Assembly (NCBI RefSeq): GCF_002234675.1
Contig: NC_019859.2
Coordinates: 15,177,002 to 15,241,001 of the forward strand
From: Oryzias latipes
Lineage: Eukaryota; Chordata; Actinopteri; Beloniformes; Adrianichthyidae
Length of the DNA stretch: 64,000 bases
Direction of reading: 5' to 3'
The notes beneath the pieces were generated by a model. The model worked only from the letters and a program-made list of their open reading frames with translations. It was not told the DNA's origin and searched no databases. The position numbers were made by a program, and so were the translations under genes. The stretch's first letter is position 1; every line of letters begins with the position of its first letter. This document shows, one piece after another, positions 1-11,738 of the stretch.

Positions 1-40
1 TTGTGATGCTGTTCTTGATGTTCATGTTTTCTTTTATACC
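1..40 (-). promoter_or_regulatory. Promoter of a further array gene lying off the left edge
   Basis: The minus strand has GGTATAAAAGAAAACATG with the box at 31-38, almost identical to the promoter of gene B (9776-9815). The gene body would lie to the left of position 1, on the minus strand; only the first few bases of its exon 1 are in view. Confidence 0.7.
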
Positions 41-620
41 TTCCCTGGATCAGATGTGTTGAGAAACTGTACTCTTTAAGACATCTTTACCTAGAAAGAG
101 GAGTGACTGAGGATTGTGGACACAAGTTGCACAAGCTTTAAAGGATTTGTTGCACCACCAATAAAGATATTATTTCTATAAGATCATACAAATGGATTAT
201 TTTCAGTCACTAATGGCTCACACCTTTCCTCATTAATAATATGCTGATGTAGAAGCATAATAATCCAAAAAAAAAACTCAGTTTTAGCATTGCGTATTAT
301 ATTTTCAAGGAATAATAAAATATTTCTGTCTTAAATAATGCCCAGTTTCCAAGAATTTATCCCTTTATGGAGGAATTTTCTCTCACATTTGGTGTCTATA
401 AAACATTACATTCAACATGACATACTGTTTTTTCATAGATTACATTTGGTTCAAATGTTCACATATTTGAATGTGATTTTTCTTACAAATTTTGGAATAT
501 AAAAGTAGCACTATGACACATGAGTTGAGTTTCTTGATTTCACCTAATTCAATAGTACAAAGTAAGAATTTTCCGGACAAAAGCAATGGAAGAAATTTTA
601 GATCTGCAAGCTTTGAGAAG
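1..620. repeat. Segmental duplicate of 9776-10430 (array promoter and upstream flank)
   Basis: The two stretches run side by side from the TATA box through ATGGATTAT(T/C)TTCAGTCAC, AATATGCTGATGTAGAAGCA and AGTAAG(G/A)ATTTT to about 610 and 10420, with small indels. This shows that gene B and the off-window gene are tandem duplicates. Confidence 0.85.
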
Positions 621-1800
621 CAGCCACACTGTCATGGTTTGAGTTTGTTTTGTCTTGGTTTTTGCTTTAGTTCCTGTTCTGTCTTGTTTGGTTCTGTTTC
701 CTGCTTTATTTTGTAAGGGTTCCTGTCTTGTGTTGTCTTGAGTTGTACTTCCTTGGTCCCCATCTGCCCTGATCGTGTTCACCTGTGTCTTGTCTGCCCT
801 GTCTGTACATACAGCGGGGAAAATAAGTATTGAACACGTCAACATTTCTCTCAAAAAACATATTTCTAATCGAGCTATTGATACGAAATTTTCACCAGAT
901 GTCGGCATCAACCCAAGTAATGCACACATAGAAAGAAATCCAAACATTTATGTCCATAAATGAAGTTATGTGTAATAAAGTGAAATGGCAAAGGGAATAA
1001 GTATTGAACACATGAAGAAAAGGAGGGGTAAAAAGGTCTGGCAAACCAAGAAAGCAGCTGGAGTTTGTCAGAATTCAGAAGGTTAACCTGCCCCCTATTA
1101 GTGCAAAGTAAGTTGACCAGGAAGCTGTGTGGAGAGAATGAATGACTGGTAAACAGAGCATAGAGAAAAAATGTCTGTCCTTCTAAACAAAGTATGCATG
1201 TGGCCGGTGTTGATGCAGCACCCTGAATCTCTCTCTTTTGTCATCCTTTTAGCTGCAACAAGAATGTTTCTTCCGTCATGGCTGGTTTAACAGTGGATAC
1301 TTAAGGAGCAGCATGAAGATTGGATGGACTATTTAATTGTTGATGTTATGTCTTTTCATCTAATTAACCAGTTACAACTTTTTTAGATTAATATATATTA
1401 AATATGCATTTTAAAACAAGTAGCATGACACCTTTTTGCCAATTCTTTGCCTGCAGACAGCCCATATTTACCCATAATGCCAGTTGTGACAAAGGCACAA
1501 CAGTCTGTGAAGTCTGAAGTTTTGTTTGCTCACCTTATGCACAACTCTTTCCTGAAAGTGGCTCAACAATAAGCTGGGTTTACTACACAGCTGTTGCTGA
1601 AGTTAAGAAATGTTCCTGGACGGACTTGCCCACCTTTGGGGATTGGAGTCTTATAAGCATAGGCTTCTTCACGTCATGTGTAGACTTATTTTTTATTTAA
1701 TGTAAATGTTGATTTGATTTGAAATAAATTTGATTTGAATGACCTGAAAATAAATTAAGAGTTGGCTCCTTTAAACAGTGACTTTCAGGTTTAACAGTAC
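560..1800. repeat. Segmental duplicate shared with 16030-16900
   Basis: Shared stretches include AAGCAATGGAAGAAATT, GAAGCTGTGTGGAGAGAATG, AAGTATGCATGTGGCCGGTG, CACAACTCTTTCCTGAA and GGCTCCTTT(A/G)AACAGTGA. The left copy carries a Tc1 end at about 803-1090 that the right copy lacks at that place. Confidence 0.75.
803..1090. mobile_element. Tc1-like transposon end fragment
   Basis: ACAGCGGGGAAAATAAGTAT followed by TGAACACGTCAACATTT and GAAATTTTCACCAGATGTCG is the terminal region of a Tc1-type element common in fish. No transposase is left. Confidence 0.65.
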
Positions 1801-1959
1801 AACACCCAGGTATCTAAATGTGTCCACAATCTCAATGTCTGAGCCCTGGATATTCACCGGTGAGTGTGATGGTGAGGACCTCCTGAAATCCAGAACCAGC
1901 TCCTTTTTTCTTCCTGGTGTTTAGCAGCAGGTGGTTACTTTCACACCAGCCCACATTTG

Positions 1960-2265
1960 ATTTTGTTGATTTATTTCAAGCATTGTAGTCAAAGCAATAA
2001 AGAATTTAGACATATTCATCAAACTCATTACAGAAATGATGAAATGCATAGATTAAAAAGACAGAAAATAAAACAAAAATGTCACTTAAATAACATTTGC
2101 TTAATTAAATACAGTGATCATTAACTGAAGTATAAGTAGAGCTTGATTTATTGCTTGAAGAGGAGTGGGAAGAAGCAAGCTTATATAATCCCACCCCTAC
2201 TGAGTTCATTCATTTGATAGTTTTACAGTGTTTTAAATCCGGTTGTAGATAGATTCTCTTGAAGT
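1960..2265 (-). mobile_element. 3' end fragment of the ORF1-bearing LINE family
   Basis: The minus strand shows GGGATTATATAAGCTTGCTT, CTTCCCACTCCTCTTCAAGC and a tail TTGAAATAAATCAACAAAAT, matching in order the 3' end of the element at 12948-14790 (GGAATTATATAAGTTCGCTT, TTGAAATAAACCATTTCAAA). Confidence 0.6.
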
Positions 2266-2439
2266 AACAAAATCCGGTACCTAGAAATGATTGATGATCT
2301 TCAGAAAACATTCATTCATGACTTCAGTAAACAGTAACGGTACCGATATGTAATAATAATTGATTATCATTAGAACACATGATAACATTAAACCAGAAAA
2401 TTATTGCTACACATTGCAGATCAAGTAAACAAAATCAAT

Positions 2440-2605
2440 AGCTTATGGATTGTAATTTAAACATTTCAGTAATCATTATTGCACATTACAATGTAAAACC
2501 CATTGGTTGTAATTAAACCAACCATTAACAGGACAACATGACAGTTTCATTTTAGCTGGGCAAAGCAACAAAATAAGAAAAGGATCACATACTTATTTGA
2601 TCAAC
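2440..2605. mobile_element. Tc1-like right-end fragment
   Basis: ACCAACCATTAACA followed by AAGAAAAGGATCACATACTT matches the right end of the Tc1 element at 18190-18270. The remainder of the element is absent. Confidence 0.45.
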
Positions 2606-4395
2606 CCCCACCCCCAAACACTCTCATCACTGCACACCACCCCCATCCACAGCCGTACCATCTCTGCCCCACACCTCCACCCCCCTTTGCCTCACTTCTG
2701 ATCAGGTGAGGAGGGAACTGAGGCGACTCAAGACCAGGAAAGCTGCAGGTCCAGACGGCATCGGACCTGGACTGCTCAGGGACTGTGCTGACCAGCTCTG
2801 TGAGGTGGTCACTTACATCTTCAACTTGAGCCTGAGTCTGGAGACGGTCCCAGCCCTGTGGAAGACCTCCTGTGTGGTTCCGGTTCCTAAGATGGCGCAC
2901 GCTAAGGAGCCAAACCATTACAGACCAGTAGCCCTGACCTCCCACCTGATGAAGACCATGGAGAGACTCATCCTCAGCCACCTTCGCTCAGTGGTCAGCA
3001 CCGCAACGGACCCACTGCAGTCTGCCTACAGGCCGAACATCGGGGTGGATGACGCTGTCATCTACCTGCTGCACCGGGCGTTGATCCATCTGGAGGACAC
3101 CGGAACCGCTGTGAGGGTCATGTTCTTTGACTTCTCCAGCACCTTCAACACCATACGGCCAGCTCTGCTAAGAGAGAAGCTGGAAGGGGCTGGAGTGGAC
3201 GGACGACTGACTGCATGGACGACCGACTACCTCACCAACAGACCACAGTATGTGAGGCTACACAACTGTGTGTCGGAGGTGGTGGTTTCCAGCACTGGTG
3301 CTCCTCAGGGGACGGTGCTCTCACCGTTCCTCTTCACCCTTCATACCTCGGACTTTACCTACAACACCGGCAGTTGTCACCTCCAGAAGTTCTCTGACGA
3401 CTCGGCCATTGTTGGCTGTGTGTCGGGGGGGAACGAGGTGGAGTACAGGTCAGTCATCAAGGACTGACCTGTACTCTGACTGACCTGTGTGAGCGTAATC
3501 ACCTGTGCTTGAACACCAGTAAAACAAAGGAGATGGTGATTGATTTCCGGAGGAGAACACCACAATTCACACCGATGAGCATCCAGGGCTCGGACATTGA
3601 GGTAGTGGACAGTTTTAAGTACCTGGGTGTTCACCTCAACAAGAAACTGGACTGGACTCAAAACACCGATGCCCTGTATTAGAAGGGCCAAAGTCGCCTC
3701 CACCGTTTGAGGAGACTGAGGTCCTTTGGAGTGTGCAGGCCTCTCTTAAGGACATTTTATGACTCTGTGGTGGCCTCTGTTATCCACTACGCCGTGGCCT
3801 GTTGGGGAGCAGGCAGCACAGACCGAGACAGGAAGAGACTTAACAAGCTGGTCAGGAGGGTCAGTTTTGTCCTGGGCTGCCCACTGGACTTTGTGGAGGA
3901 AGTGGGTGAAAGGAGGATGTTGGCCAAGTTAACATCCATCATGGACAACACCTCTCACCCACTACATCAGACAGTGGAGGCACTAAACAGCTCTTTCAGT
4001 GGCAGACTGTTACACCCCCCATGCAGGAAGGAACGGTTCCGCAGGTCATTCATCCCAACAGCTGTGAGATTGTACAATGTCACAGTTTAAATATGCATGT
4101 AAAAACCGGTAATCATACATCCTTAGCTCATCTGTATATTCTGTGTTTTTACTTTTTTATTTAATTTTATTATTAGGCATAACATATGTTATGTCGTAAT
4201 AGTGTACATAAGCTCTTACTTACTTTTTCTATTTTTGCACATTTTTGTATTTGTATACTTGCACATTTTGGAACACCCCTCACTTTTGCACATTGCTGTC
4301 ACTTTTCTCTGCTTTTTGGAACTGCTGTGACAATTAAATTTCCCCAATGTGGGATCAATAAAGAATATCTTATCTTATCTTATCTTACTACTGAC
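2605..4395 (+). mobile_element. L2-type LINE, 5'-truncated, with reverse transcriptase
   Basis: The reverse transcriptase reads across 2706-3467 (KAAGPDGIGPGLL, NHYRPVALTSHLMKTMERLI, FFDFSSTFNTI, STGAPQGTVLSPFLF, KFSDDSAI), where the catalytic pair is SDD rather than the usual ADD. A short tandem duplication at about 3447-3485 shifts the frame; the downstream part follows (SFKYLGVHL, then a stop near 3680 and RLHRLRRLRSFGV on to 4090). The 3' end is GTGGGATCAATAAAG and a TTATC microsatellite (4355-4390). The L2/CR1 clade is inferred from motifs and tail. Confidence 0.85.
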
Positions 4396-4399
4396 TATA

Positions 4400-4950
4400 G
4401 AGTGTGGTGTAATGGCCCCTCACAACAGAACTCAAACAGGTCAACCCCCGTTTGGGTGCATGTTCTATAAATCTTTGATTATTAAATCTTATGGTCTACT
4501 AAAGCCAATGCAGAAGATAAATCCAAATATTGCATATTTTCCTCCTTTGGTAACCTATATATGTCATTGAAAACTCTGTCAAGATGAAAGATAGTTTAGG
4601 GCATCTTTGTATCATTCAAATCTTTGTTTTAGTATAGCTGCAAACCACTTTGAGTTGGTTTCTGGTTTTATTAGTAGGAGATCAAATTATTTAGTCTATA
4701 TACATTACATTTATTCATATGGGTATATGTAAAAGACATTTAAGGTGAACAAAACCAAAGGCTTCTGAGAAATACAGAGATATGATGAGGATTTGAAAAG
4801 AAAGAAAAGCAGTTGTTTTCATTTTCATTTGCTGCATTTATTTAAATCTGTAAAGACATGAAGGTTGTTTCACTCAGTCAAGACAGCAACAAGTCAAAAA
4901 CATTGAAGTAGACATGTTTTCTTAATCACTTGTTGATGTATGCTTCCATC
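4400..4950. other. Intergenic, nothing recognised
   Basis: AT-rich sequence between the LINE tail and gene A. It contains only the AATAAA for gene A (about 4837-4842 on the minus strand). Confidence 0.5.
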
Positions 4951-4957
4951 CCAGACT

Positions 4958-5347
4958 TTATCTTCCAGCAATAAGTCGCTGTATGACGAGAGCAAGTATT
5001 TGAGTCAGAGTGGAGGTTGAAGCTGTTGTTGCAGTCGTTGTGGCCTTAAAGCAATCAGAAAAACGTCGATCCAAGTAAACCTTCAGGACTTTGTTAGAGC
5101 AAGGGTTGCAGTTTTGGACTAATTTATCAGATTTGAAAACACTCACCTCATTTGAGTTGGAGTTTGAGCTCGACCGAGCAACTCTCTGATGCTCCATCTG
5201 TTGAAAATTCAAAGTTTTTAGGGTCTATCCTACTCTGCATACCAAATCATAGCGTCCAGACATGTGACGATGTGAAACATTCTCACTTACAGGTTGAGCC
5301 AGAGTGAGGCTCAAGAGGCATCCAAGGACAAGTGCAAACTTCAGCAT
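4958..5347 (-). CDS. Array gene A: shortest small secreted SCPP-like protein
   Basis: Three coding exons in phase 0, 64 residues. Exon 5291-5347 encodes MLKFALVLGCLLSLTLAQP. Exon 5147-5197 encodes MEHQRVARSSSNSNSNE, ending in the S-N-E motif shared with odam. Exon 4958-5044 encodes ATTTATTASTST and a hydrophobic segment LTQILALVIQRLIAGR. After signal cleavage the peptide is only about 47 residues. Splice sites: GTAAGT and GTGAGT donors, AACAG and TTTAAG acceptors. This is the simplest form of the Thr-then-Leu subfamily and perhaps closest to its founder. Function unknown. Confidence 0.86.
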
Positions 5348-5537
5348 GGTTTCACACCTGGAAACAAACATCGAGACTTTATCAACAGATCAAAAATGTT
5401 AAGTTCAATAATAATAAAAAAATCACTGCAGCATCACAAAATATACTGAAACCAATCAATTGTGATTACTGTTGTGTCTTTGCTTCCTCAGCAGAAGATC
5501 TGGAACGTTGTGATGCTTCTCTGACTGCTGACCTTCT

Positions 5538-5546
5538 CTTTTATAT
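5538..5546 (-). promoter_or_regulatory. TATA box and exon 1 of array gene A
   Basis: Minus strand ATATAAAAGAGAAGGTC. The non-coding exon 1 runs to a donor at 5470 (CACAACA|GTAATC). The intron ends TTTCCAG before GTGTGAAACC and the ATG. Confidence 0.68.
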
Positions 5547-5559
5547 GATCAGAAAAACT

Positions 5560-6535
5560 GAGGTGTTGTGAAACTGCATTCTCTGGTAAATTCTGTGTAA
5601 AAAAACACTGATTGCTGATGGAAGCTGCACAGGATTATGGGGATTTGTACGTGCATGTAAACACACTGAAAAACAACGGTGTTGTCAATGATTTTAAACA
5701 TATAGCTCAGTCACAAGTTACTGAGCAATATATCTTTGTTTTAATAACAGAATTTAATGTATGTCACAATAGGTTTAGCCTTAACTTATTTAGAAATATG
5801 TTGTTATATACTTTATAGTTTTTGAGGAAAAATAAGTCTAAGAAAACAACATCAACATTCTACCCTCAGTCAAGAAATTAAAATAAACAATTGAATAAGA
5901 GATTTTAGGCAAATGTTCTGCTTTAAATTGCAAATCATTTGATAAAATATAGTGAAAAGCATCCAAATAAATTAACTCAAAACTGGCTTTTCCACCATCA
6001 AACACCCTGTGAAACATTTTTGTCAGACTGTGAGAGGATCCTATTATTAAAAAACCCACACATGCAACAGGAGGAGATGCAAACTCCACTCACAAAGAAA
6101 ACCATTAGTAAAGAGGAGAAACATCTGTGCCAGCCTGGATGTAAATTCTAATTAGTAACATTGTAACGTAATAACTGTTTATAGTTTAATATTATGAGTG
6201 GATTTCTACTTTAGCATCTATTCATATTTATCTGGTTTTATTGCAGCTTTAGAGAACCAACTCTTCTGAAAAAAGAAGGAATATTATATTTAGGATGTTG
6301 CTGCATCAAGTGAGTCAAGAAAAAGTTGAGTACGGTAATATAATTTTTACAAAAAATAGGGGAAAAAATTACAATTATGTAAAAACAAAACACAGATAGT
6401 TAACATTTATCAGTTTTTCTTTCAATAAATAGGTGTAAAAATGTGTGTTATAAAGTTTATTTTAAATTGGTTAAATGGTAAGTTTTTTGGGGGCAAAATA
6501 CAACAATTCACTTTTTAAATTAATTTCTGTATTTA
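5560..6535. other. Upstream flank of gene A
   Basis: The first 100 bp resemble the upstream block of other array genes (TGATGGAAGCTGCACAGGAT); the remainder is AT-rich with no frame or repeat recognised. Confidence 0.45.
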
Positions 6536-6539
6536 GGAA

Positions 6540-6790
6540 TTTCCCTGATATATTAGCGAGAAAAAAATTAACATCACCACAGAAAATACTGAAATAATGT
6601 CAAGTCCTTGTAGATTCATAAAAAGATCAGAGAATAACCTGTGATGTTGCTTAGAATCTTGACCTTTTGTTTTTAACCTTTGGAGGAGAAAACTTGTTGA
6701 GAAACTGCATTTACTTGGAAATCTTTTTTTACAAAGAGTACTTGTGATTAAAGACAAAAACTGCACAGGATTATAGGATTTACCACCACA
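6540..6790 (-). pseudogene. Orphan promoter, exon 1 and intron 1 relic of an array gene
   Basis: Minus strand contains GAGAAACTGCATTT-like upstream text in decayed form, a ruined TATA region (GTTAAAAACAAAAGGTC in place of GTATAAAAGAGAAGGTC), exon 1 text (GCAACATCACAGG, TGATCTTTTTATGAATCTAC) and the start of intron 1 (CAGTATTTTCTGTGGTGATG). No signal exon or later exon follows it to the left before gene A's own promoter. It is a decayed partial duplicate. Confidence 0.65.
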
Positions 6791-7049
6791 ATCAAAAACA
6801 ATTGATTTTGAAATAAAGAAAGAGGAATGAGTAATAATTGTGGTAATTCTGGAGAGAGTCTGTACTGTATTTTTGACACAATTAAAATAATTTGAACAAT
6901 TTTAATCTGTCTAAATGAGAAGTCAGCATTGTTTTTTTCTCTATTTTTGTGATGTAGTTTCTCAATATACCGGAGTTGATCACATCTGGATTCTTAGGAC
7001 ACATCACTCCTGTGTTTTTAGATGCTACTCTGCAAAAATACCTTGATTT

Positions 7050-7530
7050 TAATGACTGCATTTAATGATGGGGTTTGTCAGGTGGCTTGAGCAATGCAAC
7101 ATGCAATACTTGTCAGACAATGTTGGCCAGAAAGCTCAGCAAGTAAAACACTGGTACTCCACAAAGGGATTATTGTAGAGGCATATACATGGTGGACCTT
7201 TTCAAAACTTCAGCTGTAGAAAAATTCAGTGTGAACAAGGACCAATAAACCGGCTCAGATTACACACTGGTTTAAATTTGACTCCTTTATTCGCCCTCTG
7301 ATCGGAAGATTGCAGGTTCGATTCCTGCCTTGCCCACCCATGTGTCAAAGTGCCCTTGGGTAAGACACTGAACCCCACTTGTCTCTGGTGGTTATAGGTT
7401 GGCACCACTGTTAGGCAGTGGAGCCGCCATCAGGTTGTGAATGTGTCTTTGAATGGGTGAATGAATGGGACTGTGACTGCTTTGGGCCTTTGAGGAAGGT
7501 AGAAAAGCGCTATGCACATATACGCTGTTT
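7050..7530 (+). repeat. Array-unit flank with tRNA-derived SINE (about 7265-7530)
   Basis: 7050-7400 matches 10425-10755 (AATGATGGGGTT, GAACAAGGACCAATAAAC, AGATTACACACTG), including the same SINE insertion, so the SINE predates this duplication. The SINE has a B-box-like GGTTCGATTCC at about 7315, then the family's body (AAGACACTGAACCCCA, GAAAAGCGCTATGCACATA, near CGCTGTTTAC). A weaker match of the flank recurs at 12755-12830. Confidence 0.75.
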
Positions 7531-7959
7531 ACTTTAACCATTTTTTAGCCTGTCCATGTACTTCAGAATAGATAGAGTTACACTTTTTAAAATGTTTAAT
7601 GGGTCTTTCTTCTTACTTATCAGATCTTTTTTTACATCCTTAAGGATGCTTTTACAGTAACTGATGTTGAGGTAAAATTTCATGGCGCAGCATTTTTGTC
7701 TTGTTTTCTTTACTTCAACAGCCAGCAGAAGATCCTCAGAGCTGCTTGTCTTTTCTATGCCTTTCAAATTAACTTAAAAATAAACATTTTTATTAGACAT
7801 TTTGCATATAGCTTTTTATTATTTAAACTGTATTTTTTGTCTTTATTTGTTTAAATGTCATGCGTTTTAATTTTCTATTCCTGTTTTATTTTTCTTCCTG
7901 TCATCTTCCAGTGTGTCCTTCAGTCAAAGCATCTGCTTCCACGAGGTTTATGGTGTTTC

Positions 7960-8912
7960 ATCGCTGCCATTAATTGAACGAGCGCAAAGAAAACTGAGCG
8001 AGTGTATTCAGGAACAGAGTGAGCGAACCTTACAACCGCGTAAGTGCAATTCTAACCGAGCGACCCCGCATTTTACAACTGCATCGTTGCAATCTTAACT
8101 GAGCGGTGATCCTCGCTGGGCTTGCATGCATGCGTTAGCAGGTGTTTTGGTCACTTCTTTGGATGCAACTCTGCATTCTTTCTCCTCCAAATGTGACGAG
8201 TAGAGTTCTTACCAAAAAGTTCTTCTTTGGTTTCATCTGACCAAAGGACATTCTCCTAATCCTGTTCTGGATCAACCAAATGCTCTCTTTAGACGGGCCT
8301 ACACATGTTCTTGCTTTAGCAGGGGGACACGTCTGGCACTTCAGGATTTGAGCCCGTGGTGGCGTAGGGTGTTACTGGTTGGTCTGCTCTCTGTAGATCA
8401 TTCCCTGGGTCCCCCCATGTGGTTCTGGGATTTTTGCTCACTGTTCTTGTGATCATTTTGACCCCACGGGGTGAGATCTTGCAGGGGGCCCCAGATCAAG
8501 GGAGATTATCAGTGGTCTTGTATGTCTTCCATTTCCTAATAATTGCTCTTCCCAGTCTTCCCTGTCTTCCCAGCCCTGTGCAGGTCAGTTACTTTTGTCC
8601 TTAGACAGCTCTCTGGTCTCGGCCATTGTGGAGTTTGGAGTGTCACTGTTTGAGGTTGTGGACAGGTGTCTTTTAGATAGATAACCAGTTCAAACAGGTG
8701 CCATTACTACAGGTAACGACTGAAGGACAGAGTATTCTCTTACAGAAGTTTTAGGTCTGTGAGCCAGAAATATTGCTTGTTTGTAGGTGACCAAATACGT
8801 ATTTTCCATAATTTACATATACATATGATGAGAATTACAGGTTCCTCTCATCTTTTTAAGTGGGAGATCTTGCACAGTTGGTGGCTGACTAAATACTGTT
8901 TTGTCCCACTGT
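7960..8912 (-). mobile_element. Tc1-like transposon, truncated at its left
   Basis: The minus strand carries decayed transposase text. On the plus strand, TTGGTTTCATCTGACCAAAG, GGGGGACACGTCTGGCACTT and TTTTGACCCCACGGGGTGAG are characteristic of a widespread fish Tc1 family. The right terminus is at about 8890-8912 (CTGACTAAATACTGTTTTGT, CCCACTGTA). The other terminus is missing. Confidence 0.75.
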
Positions 8913-9160
8913 AAATGTTGTTGAAAAAAACAGTTGTTAAAAACTGGCAGAATGACCCATTAAAGTAAAAAAAAAGACAAGACAGTTCAGTTTGCTGTTT
9001 AACATTTATTATAGTTGTGAGATTTTGAAGACAGCTATAATATCAGATTGATGTTCATTCTGAGCAACAACAAAACATGTGTCACAGAATTTTCACAAGA
9101 GCAAATCTAAGGAGAAGCAATGTCAACAATTCATTGAAAGTCAATTTTCCATGTCAGACT

Positions 9161-9628
9161 TTATCTTGCTCTGTTGAGAAGTTGCTGGATGAGCAGAATC
9201 AGCTGGCTCAGTGATGGTGTAGTTGTTGCTCCTGCAACAGTTGTTGCTCCTGCAACAGTTGTTGTTGCAGTAGTGGTGGTTGCCTTGATAAAATCACAAA
9301 CATTGAAGTTAAACATTAAAACAGACGACTCTCACAGGACTTTGTTACAGGATGTCATTTAAAAGTTTACTCAGAACAGAAAACACTCACCTCATGTGAG
9401 TTCGACCCAGAGTGATGATGCCCATGTTTGGAACGAGCAAATCTCTGATGCTCCATCTTTAGAAACATCAAAAAAACAGTGAAATTATGTTTCTAATGTC
9501 ATGAAAAATCCTTTGTTTTATCATCAATTTTAGCTTCTTTCCATGAAACAGTTTGAAACAATCAGACTTACAGGTTGAGCCAGAGTGAGACTCAGGAGGC
9601 ATCCAAGCACCAGAGCTAACTTCAGCAT
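9161..9628 (-). CDS. Array gene B: His-rich small secreted SCPP-like protein
   Basis: Three coding exons in phase 0, 81 residues. Exon 9572-9628 encodes MLKLALVLGCLLSLTLAQP. Exon 9391-9456 encodes MEHQRFARSKHGHHHSG then SNSHE: a basic and histidine-rich start and an S-H-E end. Exon 9161-9283 encodes ATTTTATTT, two VAGATT repeats, a Pro, then the hydrophobic SLSQLILLIQQLL and NRAR. The layout of His/basic peptide followed by O-glycosylatable Thr tract is reminiscent of salivary histatins, which are also SCPPs, but the sequences do not align. A copy of this gene's promoter region lies at the left edge of the window. An AATAAA sits at 9005-9010. Confidence 0.86.
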
Positions 9629-9775
9629 GATTTCCCTCCTGGAAACAAAAGTCAAATCTTTATCACCAGGTTAAATAAAGTCAGTTAATCACTGCTGCAG
9701 CAACATCACACAGAAAATACTAAAATGTAGTTACAGTCTAGTCTTTGCAGCTTCAGCAGAGGATCAGGAAAGTTC

Positions 9776-10430
9776 TTGTGATGCTGTTCTGGATGTTCAT
9801 GTTTTCTTTTATACCGTCCCTGGATCAGATATGTTGAGAAACTGTACTCTTTAAGACATCTTTACCTAGAAAGAGGAGTGACTGAGGATTGTGGACACAA
9901 GTTGCACAAGTTTTTAAGGATTTGTTGCACCAACAATTAAGATCTTATTTGTAAAATCTTACAGATGGATTATCTTCAGTCACTAATGGCTCACACCTTT
10001 CCTCAATAATAATATGCTGATGTAGAAGCATGATAATTTAGAAAACCTCAGTTTTAGGATTGTGTATTATATTTTCAAGGAATAATAAAATATTTCTGTC
10101 TTAAATAATGCCAAGAATTTATCCCTTTATGGAGGAATTTTCTTAACAGGTAGAATTTCCTCTCACATTTGGTGTCTATAAACATTACATTTAACATAAC
10201 CCACCGTTTTTACAAAGACAACATTTGGTTCAAATAGTCACATATTTAAATGTGACTATTTTTCTTGCAAATTTTGGAATCTAAAAGTAGCACTAAGACA
10301 CATGAATTGAGTTTCTTAATCATTGTAATTTCACCTAAATCCTTAGTACAAAGTAAGGATTTTCAGGACAAAGGTAATTGAAGAAATTATAGATCTGTAA
10401 ACTTTAATAAACTGCAGTTCTAAGGCCTCT
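9776..10430. repeat. Segmental duplicate of 1-620
   Basis: Partner copy of the left-edge block; it carries the gene B promoter and about 600 bp upstream. Confidence 0.85.
9806..9813 (-). promoter_or_regulatory. TATA box and exon 1 of array gene B
   Basis: Minus strand GGTATAAAAGAAAACATG. The non-coding exon 1 runs to a donor at 9735 (TAGACT|GTAACTAC). The intron ends TTTCCAG just before GAGGGAAATC and the ATG. Confidence 0.7.
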
Positions 10431-10755
10431 TAATGATGGGGTTGTTCAGGTGTGCTTGAGTAAAGGCAACATGCAATAGTTGTCAGACGATGTTGGTCAG
10501 AAAGCTCTGCAAGTAAAACACTGGAACTAAATAAATGGATTATTGCAGAGAGATATACATGTTTGAACTTTTCAAAACTTTACCTGTGGCCAAATTCAGT
10601 GTGAACAAGGACCAATAAACAGACTCAGATTACACACTGATTTATATTTGATTCCTTTATTTGGTCTCTGATCAGAAGATTGCAGGTTCGTTTTCCACCC
10701 TTCCTGCCGATGTGTCGGGGCATCCTTGAGCAAAACATTGAACCCCATCCTGTGG
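10430..10755 (+). repeat. Duplicate flank with truncated SINE
   Basis: Partner of 7050-7400. The SINE is truncated soon after the B-box region (about 10660-10755). Confidence 0.7.
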
Positions 10756-10759
10756 GAAA

Positions 10760-11730
10760 TTCCTTTATTTATTAGCATTAAGCTACTAGACTTTGGCTTT
10801 TGCTGCTGTTTTGCGTTGGATCACTGGAAAAGGAAAGGCATAAAAGATCAATCTCTACTTTTATGGATCGATTACTGATTTAAATTTATATTGATTCAGA
10901 TCAATTAATCGATTTTATCAACCCAGCCGTAGTTGTTGGTTCTTGCAGACGCCTGTTTCTAAAGCAGACCACTGTCAATTTTTATACAGTAACATCCAAC
11001 TACTACAATGTGCTTCACAATGTTTTAACATTGACGTCAGACTAAACTGTGCAATATTACATCCGGTTTATATAGGTTTATATAGACCAGCAAAACTGAC
11101 TACAGAGCGCTATTTAACACTAATCTACGTGAATGGTACATGTTGGTTCTAAATATGTTTGGAGAGTTTTGGTTTCTGTTGGTTTTATTGCTTTTTATTT
11201 TTTGCTTGTAAAGCAATCAAAATTGTTTTTTTGCAAAAATTTTAAGTTTTGTCAATACAGAGAAATTGGATCATTGCACATTAAACAGTCAATGATGAAA
11301 AAGCATTTTCAATATGACTACACCACTCATAAAAATATAACAAGAGGAAAAATGACTAGCAAAATATAATAATCAATGGACCTCAGTGGAGGTTTGAAAA
11401 TGTTTTTTTTCAGTATTTTATTAAATACGTGTTCATGGTTTCAGAAAAATAAATAAAAAAATAAAGGTTTATTATAGTAAAAGTTTTAAGAATAGAAATA
11501 ATGTTTGATTGTATTATAAAAAAACATTTTTTCATTATTCAGTGTATCAAAAATATTTTAGTTTTTGAAGACTCCAATAATTCAAGAAAAAAATATTTTT
11601 GCAAGAAAACCTTGATTTTAATTTGTCTTCACAAATTCTGAACAATACAGATCAAGTGCTAAACAATGTCAACAATTCATTATAAGATGATTTTCTATCA
11701 CTCCTTGATCTCTCGCTCCATGTCACTTTT
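10760..11730. other. Intergenic between array genes B and C
   Basis: AT-rich, many homopolymer runs. I recognise no gene or element. Confidence 0.45.
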
Positions 11731-11738
11731 TTGCATTT

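Noticed and set aside
549-947. 132-residue open frame on the minus strand
   Set aside because: It spans the edge between a dispersed repeat and a Tc1 end and has no signal or splice context.
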